From contig JAJYAH010000027.1 of the NCBI GenBank assembly GCA_021779635.1, positions 1 through 20,968 on the forward strand: DNA of 20,968 bases, given 5' to 3'. A program made the position numbers and the translations under genes. The notes below the pieces were generated by a model. That model was not told the origin of the DNA. It worked only from the letters and a program-made list of their open reading frames with translations, and ran no database searches. Positions 15,661-20,968 of this stretch are shown piece by piece; the stretch's first letter is position 1, and each line of letters opens with the position of its first letter. Source of the DNA: Pseudomonadota bacterium. Lineage in GTDB: Bacteria > Pseudomonadota > Alphaproteobacteria > Rhizobiales > Xanthobacteraceae.

Positions 15661-17049
15661 ATGCCAAACTTTCGATTTGTCAATTTTCTGACGGCGCACA
15701 TCTTCCACCTGCTGCGGGACCGGAAGGGCAACGTCGCTGTCATGTTTGCGGTCATGATGGTACCTTGCATCTATTTGCTGGGCATGACGCTGGACTATAC
15801 GCAAGCCGTCCGGAAGCGATCGCAGCTGAACGCAGCGCTCGACGCGGCCGTGATTGCCGCCGTCACGCCGAGCATGCTGTCGCAGAGCAACGCTGCCGCG
15901 ACCGCCGCCGCAACCAATGTCTTCAACGCCACGGCAGCAGGTCTTCCCGGCCTTTCCGGCCAACCGACATTGAACATCACCGTCACAAACGTCGGTCTTG
16001 TCCGCACCGTGACCGCTTCCTACACGTCGGCCTCGACCAACAATTTCCCGATCCTGCTCGGCACCCCTGCATGGAATATCAACGGGACTTCGGCCGCGAG
16101 CGCTTCGGGCGCACCGAACATCAATTTCTACTTGTTGCTGGACGACTCGCCCTCGATGGCGATCGCCGGAACGCCGGCCGGCGTCTCGACGATGGTCAGT
16201 CACACGTCCTCCCAGGGCGGTTGCGCCTTCGCCTGTCATGAAACAAACCCGGCGGCGGACAATCTGGGAAATCCCGGAGGCGAGGATAATTACGCGCTGG
16301 CGCGCAATCTCGGGGTCACCTTGCGTATCGACCTGCTGGCCCAGGCCGCCGCCAACCTGATGACCACCGCGCAGACGACGGAGAACGCCAATAACAACAC
16401 CTACAAGGTGGCGATCTACACGTTCGACTACGGCTTTAACACGGTATTTGCGCCTTCCGGGCTGCCGTCAACGAACCTGTCGTCGGCCGCCGCCGCGGCT
16501 GCCGGCATTTCGGTCAAGACGGTCTATGACAATAGCTGCCTGACGTCGACGAATTGCAACCAGGACACCGATACCAACTTTTCATCCGCCATGCAGTCGC
16601 TCAACACCATCATGCCTGCTCCGGGCGCAGGCACCAGCAACGCCGGCGACACGCCGCAGGAAGTTGTGTTTCTTGTCACCGATGGGGTCGAGGACAAGGT
16701 CGTGTCGAGCACTTCGGCTTGCTCGCGGCCCACCGTGGGCATGGGTTCAGGGCAATACCGGTGCCAGCAGCCGATCGACACCACATGGTGCACCTCGGTC
16801 AAGAACCGTGGCATCCGTATCGCCGTGCTTTACACCGAGTACCTCCCGTTGCCGACCAACTCCTGGTACAATTCCTACGTGGCGCCATTCAATAGCCCCG
16901 GCCCGGCCACCGGCCAGATCGCGACCAACCTGCAGTCGTGTGCGTCCCAGGGTCTCTTCTATGATGTGCAATCCGGCGGCGACATCACCGCGGCATTGAA
17001 TGCCCTGTTCCAGCTCGTGGTCGCGTCGGCCGCGCACCTGACACAGTAG
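15661..17049 (+). CDS. tadG: TadG-like protein with von Willebrand factor A domain
   Basis: A 462-residue envelope protein. Residues 20-45 ('RDRKGNVAVMFAVMMVP') form the Tad/TadE-G N-terminal membrane anchor. Residues 47-70 give the typical 'KRSQLNAALDAAVIAA' helix. From about 153 to the end is a VWA domain with metal-site motif D161-x-S163-x-S165 in 'LLDDSPSM' and the strand 'VVFLVTDGVEDK'. Tad proteins build Flp pili for adhesion; TadG-like proteins are envelope components of that system. A cysteine cluster 'CAFACH' at about residues 190-195 is present. ATG 15661 is taken because the anchor starts there; the open frame begins earlier only at a TTG. It is followed 12 bp later by the first tadE-like gene, and a CtrA-type box lies upstream. 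Confidence 0.88.
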   Translation: MPNFRFVNFLTAHIFHLLRDRKGNVAVMFAVMMVPCIYLLGMTLDYTQAVRKRSQLNAALDAAVIAAVTPSMLSQSNAAATAAATNVFNATAAGLPGLSGQPTLNITVTNVGLVRTVTASYTSASTNNFPILLGTPAWNINGTSAASASGAPNINFYLLLDDSPSMAIAGTPAGVSTMVSHTSSQGGCAFACHETNPAADNLGNPGGEDNYALARNLGVTLRIDLLAQAAANLMTTAQTTENANNNTYKVAIYTFDYGFNTVFAPSGLPSTNLSSAAAAAAGISVKTVYDNSCLTSTNCNQDTDTNFSSAMQSLNTIMPAPGAGTSNAGDTPQEVVFLVTDGVEDKVVSSTSACSRPTVGMGSGQYRCQQPIDTTWCTSVKNRGIRIAVLYTEYLPLPTNSWYNSYVAPFNSPGPATGQIATNLQSCASQGLFYDVQSGGDITAALNALFQLVVASAAHLTQ

Positions 17050-17061
17050 GAAATTGGCATC

Positions 17062-17607
17062 GTGACCACCGCATCCGCAACTGGACCACGCCATCACCGC
17101 CGCCGCAGCGGGTTCCTGGCTGACGAGAATGCGGCGACCGCGGTGGAGTTCGGCCTGGTGGCCGCACCCTTTATCGCGCTGCTGGTTGCGATCATGCAGA
17201 CCTTTCTGGTCATCTTTGCCCAGCAACTTCTGCAGACGGTCGTTACCCAATCAAGCCGGCTCATTTTAACCAATCAGGCTGCGAACATGACTCAAGCTCA
17301 GTTCGCAACGCAAGTCTGCAACCAAGTCAGGATCATTTTCGATTGCAACAGCCTGATGGTCGATGTCCAGACTTATGCCTCGTTCGCCGCGGGCAACACC
17401 TCGGCGCCCACCTTGAGTTTCAACGCGCAGGGGCAGGTCACCAATAGCTGGCAATTCAATCCAGGCGGTCCAAGCGACATCGTGATCGTCCGTGTGATGT
17501 ATCAGTGGCCGGTATTCGGTGGGCCTCTCGGGTTTAACCTGTCCAACCTTTCGAATGGCAATCGCTTGATCATGGCCTCGGCCGCTTTCCAGAACGAGCC
17601 GTTATGA
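17062..17607 (+). CDS. TadE-like pilus assembly protein (first copy)
   Basis: A 181-residue protein beginning at GTG 17062, with an AGGA ribosome site ten bases before it. Residues 20-60 give the TadE pattern: a basic stretch, then 'NAATAVEFGLVAAPFIALL', with Glu near the start of a single hydrophobic helix, as in pseudopilins processed by a TadV-like peptidase. The rest is an extracytoplasmic domain with two cysteines ('VCNQVRIIFDCN') that may form a disulphide. It sits 12 bp after tadG and overlaps the next tadE-like gene by four bases, so the three are one operon. Probable role: minor pseudopilin or envelope component of a Flp-type apparatus. Confidence 0.85.
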   Translation: MTTASATGPRHHRRRSGFLADENAATAVEFGLVAAPFIALLVAIMQTFLVIFAQQLLQTVVTQSSRLILTNQAANMTQAQFATQVCNQVRIIFDCNSLMVDVQTYASFAAGNTSAPTLSFNAQGQVTNSWQFNPGGPSDIVIVRVMYQWPVFGGPLGFNLSNLSNGNRLIMASAAFQNEPL

Positions 17608-18167
17608 CCGCAAGACCCGTAACAACGACTGTCCTGGCAAGCCTGCGCGATTTGTGCGGCGACCGCCGCGGCGTCGCCGCGGTCGAATTTGCCATCGTGC
17701 TGCCGTTCATGCTGGCGCTTTATGTCGGCGGCGTCGAACTCGGCGACGGCATGGCGATTCAGGTCAAGGTGACGGATACCGCGCATACCCTCGCTGATAT
17801 AGCCACGCAGAACAAGAACATCAGCAATGCCACGATGCAGACGATCCTGAATGCGTCGCAGCAGATCATCGCTCCCTTTTCGCAGGCCAACGCCGTCGTC
17901 ACCCTCTCGGAAATAAGCACCGACAGCAGCGGAGCCGCGACGATCACCTGGAGCGATTCGCTCAACGGCACGCCGCGGCCGGTTGGGCAGTCGGTGACGC
18001 TGCCGGCTTCGCTTGCCGGGCAGCCGAATATTTCGCTGATCCTCGGCGAAGTTTCCTACGCCTATACGCCCAATCTCGGTTACACGATCACCGGCACCGT
18101 CAATATTGCGGACAGCTATTTGCTGTTTCCGCGAAACTCGACGAACATTACACGCAGCGCCACCTGA
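17604..18167 (+). CDS. TadE-like pilus assembly protein (second copy)
   Basis: A 187-residue protein whose ATG overlaps the preceding stop (ATGA at 17604-17607). After a basic leader, 'RRGVAAVEFAIVLPFMLALYVGGVELGDG' at about 22-50 is the TadE signature with the invariant-type Glu and one membrane helix; the remainder is an extracytoplasmic, Thr/Ser/Asn-rich domain without cysteines. It differs clearly from the first copy outside the N-terminal anchor, so the pair is not a recent duplication. It ends the tad set: no tadA, tadB/C, rcpA, cpaB, flp pilin or tadV gene is in the window. The assembly machinery must therefore lie elsewhere if these proteins work in pili. Confidence 0.86.
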   Translation: MTARPVTTTVLASLRDLCGDRRGVAAVEFAIVLPFMLALYVGGVELGDGMAIQVKVTDTAHTLADIATQNKNISNATMQTILNASQQIIAPFSQANAVVTLSEISTDSSGAATITWSDSLNGTPRPVGQSVTLPASLAGQPNISLILGEVSYAYTPNLGYTITGTVNIADSYLLFPRNSTNITRSAT

Positions 18168-18519
18168 TCGTTCGCGGTCGTGGTCTCTGATGACCTGGCG
18201 ACATCGGGCGTCGCGTACGTAGTACCTTGCGTTCGATTCGGACAACTGATGCGGCATGGAATACATGAGTGTCAGGTGCTTCTCAGCTGCATGGCGCACT
18301 GATCTGCCCAGCAGGCTGCTCGGTGAGGTGCCTGTCCAGCCCTTCGAGCAAACGATTCCTGTTCTCTTCAAACGGGCGCATCGCAGGGCATTCCAAAATA
18401 TCAAAACTTGAAACCAGATCCCGAGAGGATTTTTCGGATGGAAATTCGGCATGCCGCTGCGGGAGCGTCGGAACCTTAGCTGCGAATGGCGATTAGTTGC
18501 CCATGCCAGGAGGTGGAAA
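18168..18519. other. Intergenic region between tadE and the DUF3606 gene
   Basis: A 352-bp stretch with no confident gene. A 32-codon minus-strand frame at 18283-18381 and a 51-codon plus-strand frame at 18256-18411 overlap; neither has a ribosome site. GGAAC at 18470-18474 is a possible stress-sigma -35 for the next gene, but the expected CGTT 16-17 bases on reads GATT, so the match is weak. No terminator was seen after tadE. Confidence 0.5.
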
Positions 18520-18693
18520 ATGGATAGTCTCAAGAAGAGAGTGTCTCCGGACCGCAGCAAGATCAACATGCACGAGCCTTGCGAGGTCAAGTATTGGACG
18601 AAGGAACTCGGCGTGAGCATGGAACGACTCCAACAGGTCGTCGACAAGGTCGGTAACGCGGCCGCGGCGGTTCGCAAGGAGTTGGCGACGTAA
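18520..18693 (+). CDS. DUF3606 small protein
   Basis: A 57-residue protein with an ideal AGGAGG ribosome site at 18508-18513. It matches the DUF3606 pattern: a charged start, 'SPDRSKINMHEPCEVKYWT' (about 9-27), then 'LGVSMERLQQVVDKVGNAA', a short helical segment ending in Val-Arg-Lys. Proteins of this type are small, soluble and of unknown function, and in rhizobia tend to occur among general-stress genes. It lies 112 bp before the DUF892 gene, separated by a strong inverted repeat. Confidence 0.85.
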   Translation: MDSLKKRVSPDRSKINMHEPCEVKYWTKELGVSMERLQQVVDKVGNAAAAVRKELAT

Positions 18694-18713
18694 GTCACCA
18701 TGTACCCGCGGGT

Positions 18714-18756
18714 GTTCCGGCGAGTTTCGGAGCCGGGACCGCGGGCTCGCCGGAAC
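18714..18756 (+). other. 11-bp inverted repeat overlapping a stress-promoter -35
   Basis: GTTCCGGCGAG (18714-18724) and CTCGCCGGAAC (18746-18756) are perfect inverted copies with a 21-base GC-rich loop. The structure could end the DUF3606 transcript, although no T-run follows. The last five bases of the right arm (GGAAC, 18752-18756) are also the -35 of the candidate EcfG-type promoter for the DUF892 gene, so the two signals share bases. Confidence 0.65.
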
Positions 18757-18776
18757 AAATTTCCGTCTTTCTGGTT
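18752..18776 (+). promoter_or_regulatory. Candidate EcfG-type general-stress promoter for the DUF892 gene
   Basis: GGAAC (18752-18756), 16 bases, then GGTT (18773-18776), one mismatch from the EcfG consensus GGAAC-N16/17-CGTT. A start site near 18783 would give a leader of about 23 bases with AAGGA nine bases before ATG 18806. Consistent with a stress-type product, but unproven. Confidence 0.5.
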
Positions 18777-18805
18777 TGTCGAATTCAAGCATAAGGATCA
18801 AGACT

Positions 18806-19318
18806 ATGGGCATCTTCACCAAAGACATCAAAACCATGGAAGACCTTTTTCTGCATCAGCTGGAGGACATCTATTACGCGGAGCAACAGCTCACCAAGGC
18901 GATTCCGAAAATGGCGGACATTTCTACCAACGCTGATTTGAGGGCCGGGCTGAAATCCCACTTGATCGATACCCAAAATCAGATTGAACGCCTCGACAAG
19001 GTGTTCGGAAAACTTGGAAAGCAACCAAAGGGCACGGACTGCCCGGCAATCGACGGCCTGATCAGGGAAGCCGACGAAACGGCCGGCGAGATCCAGGACA
19101 AGGCGGTACTTGACGCCGCCATCGTCGCGAATTCCCAGGCCATCGAGCACTACGAAATGTCTCGCTACGGCACGCTTATCGCGTGGGCCGAGGAGCTGGG
19201 ACACGACGATGTCGTTCGACTGTTGACGACAAACCTGAACGAAGAGAAGGCGGCTAACACCAAGCTCAACACCGTGGCGCTTCGCAAGGGCGTGAACAGG
19301 AAAGCATCCGCTGCGTAG
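18806..19318 (+). CDS. DUF892 (YciE/YciF-type) ferritin-like stress protein
   Basis: A 170-residue all-helical protein. The N-terminal 'MEDLFLHQLEDIYYAEQQL' (11-29) is the hallmark of the YciF/YciE DUF892 family, which folds as a four-helix ferritin-like bundle. Acidic and His residues that could ligate a di-metal centre are seen in the helices: 'LEDIYYAE', 'HLIDTQNQIERLDKVF', 'NSQAIEHYEMSRY' and 'NLNEEKAAN'. These proteins are induced by stress; their exact activity is unclear. ATG 18806 is chosen for its AAGGA site and because the conserved region follows; an earlier in-frame ATG at 18776 lies inside the promoter-like sequence. The transcript ends at the strong terminator at 19332-19379. 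Confidence 0.93.
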   Translation: MGIFTKDIKTMEDLFLHQLEDIYYAEQQLTKAIPKMADISTNADLRAGLKSHLIDTQNQIERLDKVFGKLGKQPKGTDCPAIDGLIREADETAGEIQDKAVLDAAIVANSQAIEHYEMSRYGTLIAWAEELGHDDVVRLLTTNLNEEKAANTKLNTVALRKGVNRKASAA

Positions 19319-19331
19319 CGCGGATGTAGCC

Positions 19332-19379
19332 CACGAAGCAGAAAAGGCCCCGACTGGTTCGGGGCCTTTTCGCTTCGTG
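19332..19379. terminator. Strong bidirectional intrinsic terminator
   Basis: GAAAAGGCCCCGA (19341-19353) pairs perfectly with TCGGGGCCTTTTC (19359-19371) around CTGGT, and CACGAAGC (19332-19339) extends the stem with GCTTCGTG (19372-19379) past one bulged A. The A-run and T-run at the stem shoulders let it work from both sides, ending the DUF892 gene (plus) and the convergent ribbon-helix-helix-like gene (minus). Confidence 0.93.
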
Positions 19380-19410
19380 ATCGCTTCTTCCGATAGCGGG
19401 AACTGGTGAT

Positions 19411-19629
19411 CTACTCGGCTGCCTTGTCGGGGATAACCGAGAAGTCTTTGGACTTCTGGCCGTCCCCGACTTCGCCGAATCCTTCGGCGACCATGCCGCG
19501 CTTGAGCAACTCGCGAATGGCCGCGGCCCTGCTCGGCATTCGCTTCGAGAAACGCCAGGTATCGACGATCCGAAGTTCCTCGTGCGTGAGCATGATCTGG
19601 AGCCGCTCGCCTCGGCTGAGTTCGCCCAT
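19411..19629 (-). CDS. Small ribbon-helix-helix-like protein, probably stress-regulated
   Basis: A 72-residue protein with a ribbon-helix-helix layout: a strand 'ERLQIMLT' (8-15), helix 'HEELRIVDTWRFSKR' (16-30) and helix 'SRAAAIRELLKRGM' (33-46), then a flexible tail. Such proteins usually bind DNA as dimers; the target is unknown. ATG 19629 has a GGAGAGGA ribosome site. A perfect EcfG-type promoter lies 29 bp upstream, and its transcript would end at the bidirectional terminator it shares with the DUF892 gene. No toxin partner is adjacent, so it is not an obvious antitoxin. Confidence 0.82.
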   Translation of the reverse strand: MGELSRGERLQIMLTHEELRIVDTWRFSKRMPSRAAAIRELLKRGMVAEGFGEVGDGQKSKDFSVIPDKAAE

Positions 19630-19657
19630 CTTCCTCTCCGTGAATGCTCGCTCCTAG

Positions 19658-19683
19658 AACGCGAGAATCGCAAAATTAGTTCC
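19658..19683 (-). promoter_or_regulatory. Perfect EcfG-type general-stress promoter
   Basis: Read on the minus strand: GGAAC (19683-19679), 17 bases, then CGTT (19661-19658), an exact match to the EcfG consensus of Bradyrhizobium and related genera. A start near 19650 gives a leader of about 20 bases containing the ribosome site of the 19411-19629 gene. Both elements are exact and the spacing is correct. Confidence 0.78.
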
Positions 19684-19834
19684 TTACTGTTTTTACTCAT
19701 TAACCTGCTCTTTGGGGTTTGGCGCCTAGAGCCACAAAGGCGGTCAATGCATCAGTAACGCCTTGAACTTACTATTGTTTTGTTGATTTAGGATTTCTCT
19801 TCGCGCACATTGTGTACTTGAAGGGACGCGCGAA

Positions 19835-20494
19835 ATGTCAATCTTGATCGAAGACGATGTCGGGATGGCCGAGGCCGACCATCGGATTGCGAACAATCTG
19901 GCCAGCCTGAGCGGCGTTGTTCGCCTTCAGCGCAACGCGATTTCCAGGAGCAGCGACCAAACCTTCACGACGAAGCAGGTCTGCATGCTGCTCGACGATA
20001 TCGGTGCGCGCATCGAGGTCACGGCGAAGCTGCACAAGTCGCTGGCGCTGACCGTGCACGGCAACGGCGTAAATCTTGGCGATTTGCTGCAGGAAATTTC
20101 CGAGATGATCGGAACGCTCGGCCCGGAAGGAAAGATGGACTTGACCTTCGATCATTCCTGCGATGGCTGCATCGACCCGCGCCACGCCCTTCATGCCGCG
20201 CTCATTGCCGCCGAGCTTCTGACCAACGCCTGCAAATACGCGCATCCGACGGGGCTGCCCGTGAAGGTCCATGTCCGCTGCGAGACAAACGGCGACGGCT
20301 CGTTCGTGGTGGAAGTGACTGACGACGGCGTCGGTTTCCCGGAGAGTTTCGATCCAGCCACGGATGGAGGCCTGGGCTTTCAACTGATGCGAGCTTTGGC
20401 GAACGGGCTTGGTGCCGAGCTTCAATTCGAACATAGCAGTCTTGGTGTCTGTGGCCGCCTCGTTAAGCCCAAAATATCGGGCATGTTGAATTAA
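19835..20494 (+). CDS. Sensor-less histidine kinase, HisKA_2/HWE type
   Basis: A 219-residue protein consisting only of a dimerisation/phosphoacceptor domain and an ATPase domain. The H-box is 'EADHRIANNLASLSG' with phospho-His16, the N-box 'AELLTNACKYAHP' contains Asn131, and G-boxes 'DDGVGFPE' (163-170) and 'GGLGFQLM' (178-185) complete the ATP lid. This architecture matches HisKA_2/HWE kinases, the class that includes the kinases feeding PhyR in the general stress response. With no sensor or membrane segment it must be cytoplasmic and take its signal from a partner. AAGGGA precedes ATG 19835 by about nine bases. A response-regulator gene is not in the window. The zinc-ribbon gene follows within 23 bases. 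Confidence 0.88.
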   Translation: MSILIEDDVGMAEADHRIANNLASLSGVVRLQRNAISRSSDQTFTTKQVCMLLDDIGARIEVTAKLHKSLALTVHGNGVNLGDLLQEISEMIGTLGPEGKMDLTFDHSCDGCIDPRHALHAALIAAELLTNACKYAHPTGLPVKVHVRCETNGDGSFVVEVTDDGVGFPESFDPATDGGLGFQLMRALANGLGAELQFEHSSLGVCGRLVKPKISGMLN

Positions 20495-20517
20495 TGGAAA
20501 GCCGGAGGAGCAACAGC

Positions 20518-20739
20518 ATGTCGTCATCCCGACTGTTGATCACTGCAATCGAACGCCCACGCTGTCCGCGATGCCAGCGGCGAATGAAACTGGAACGCGT
20601 GTCGCCGGGGCCGAGAGGTTTCGAACATAGATCGTTCGAGTGCTCCAAATGCGATCATGCCGAAACCCGGGCGGTACCGGACCCGATCAAGTCGAAAGCG
20701 GTCAGGTGGTTCGCAGGAGAGCTCAGGGCGCCGGAATAA
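20518..20739 (+). CDS. Small zinc-ribbon protein
   Basis: A 73-residue protein with two CxxC pairs, Cys16-Cys19 ('CPRC') and Cys42-Cys45 ('CSKC'), separated by 22 residues. This spacing fits a single zinc ribbon. No enzymatic domain is present. ATG 20518 is preferred because GGAGGAG lies 8-14 bases before it; an ATG at 20494 overlaps the kinase stop but has no comparable site. The close spacing suggests co-transcription with the histidine kinase, so it could be a partner or regulator of the same pathway; that is inference. From recall, similar short proteins are frequent in Bradyrhizobium and have no known function. Confidence 0.8.
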   Translation: MSSSRLLITAIERPRCPRCQRRMKLERVSPGPRGFEHRSFECSKCDHAETRAVPDPIKSKAVRWFAGELRAPE

Positions 20740-20821
20740 TCTCGCAGCTGTTCTGAATCTCCGGCCGGTTTGTCGCGAGGGCAATTCCCGGGGGTCCATT
20801 TTTAAGCCAACTCGCACCACC

Positions 20822-20968
20822 GATTGCCTGGCGGGCAAATCACGGACCCGCCTGTCTAGCCCTTCGCGCAAAAATATTCTGGTGTTCTTCAGACCCAAAT
20901 CACTTCTATATCCATCGCCATCCCGTCCCGCTTGAGGGCGTATCGCGATCGTCACGGACGTTGGGTGC
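20822..20968. repeat. Left part of a Bradyrhizobium-type dispersed repeat, cut by the window edge
   Basis: The sequence from about 20822, especially GGGCGTATCGCGATCGTCAC (20937-20956) preceded by an AT-richer stretch with AAAAATATTCTGG, resembles from memory a long non-coding repeat found many times in Bradyrhizobium genomes. It continues beyond the window. No coding frame with family resemblance is present in 20740-20968. Identification rests on recall and needs a genome-wide self-comparison. Confidence 0.5.

Noticed and set aside
16228..16245. CAFACH in TadG as a cytochrome-c haem site
   Set aside because: The spacing is CxxxCH, not CxxCH, and the surroundings are a VWA domain; a structural cysteine pair is likelier.
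17502..18788. 428-codon minus-strand open frame antisense to the tadE pair and DUF3606 gene
   Set aside because: It is antisense to three well-supported genes, has no ribosome site and a composition that drifts along its length.

Overview
The window reads as chromosomal DNA of a high-GC alphaproteobacterium of the Nitrobacteraceae/Bradyrhizobiaceae (Bradyrhizobium or a close relative). The basis is the protein sequences, the zapA-6S RNA-5-formyl-THF cyclo-ligase order, a coniferyl-aldehyde dehydrogenase, EcfG-type (GGAAC-N16/17-CGTT) and CtrA-type (TTAA-N7-TTAA) regulatory sites, and several palindromic dispersed repeats of a kind common in that group. This assignment is from recall; no database search was possible.

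Layout. Bases 1-111 are a 15-bp tandem repeat cut by the window edge. Bases 149-7576, all on the minus strand, form a probable central-carbon operon in the order tkt, gap, pgk, class II fba, a divergent ThiE/TenI-family protein, and an exported Sel1-repeat protein. A palindromic element fills the gap-pgk spacer. Bases 7577-7950 are a divergent control region with a degenerate 12-bp repeat. On the plus strand follow a DUF4164-like coiled-coil gene, zapA, 6S RNA (ssrS), a palindromic repeat, 5-formyltetrahydrofolate cyclo-ligase and a YmdB-type phosphoesterase. The last two overlap by ATGA. A second type of dispersed repeat separates ymdB from the convergent coniferyl-aldehyde dehydrogenase gene.

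Bases 12116-13956 (minus) hold three accessory genes: a GrlR-like small protein, a small membrane protein and an HD-domain phosphohydrolase. Bases 14234-15425 (plus) are a branched-chain amino-acid type ABC substrate-binding protein gene broken by what looks like a clean deletion of about 35 bp. Bases 15661-18167 are a three-gene tadG-tadE-tadE set with a perfect CtrA-type box upstream. The rest looks like a general-stress island: a DUF3606 protein, a DUF892 (YciE/YciF) ferritin-like protein, a ribbon-helix-helix-like protein behind a perfect EcfG promoter, a sensor-less HisKA_2/HWE-type histidine kinase and a zinc-ribbon protein. A strong bidirectional terminator lies inside it. The right edge enters another apparent dispersed repeat.

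The genes fall into three themes: a housekeeping sugar-phosphate block, a growth/division block (ZapA, 6S RNA, folate) and accessory envelope/stress genes. I found no CRISPR array, tRNA, rRNA, intact transposase or prophage, and no clearly new multi-gene system. The best leads are the deletion pseudogene, the stress-promoter cluster, the CtrA box on the orphan tad genes and the GrlR-like protein without a visible secretion system.
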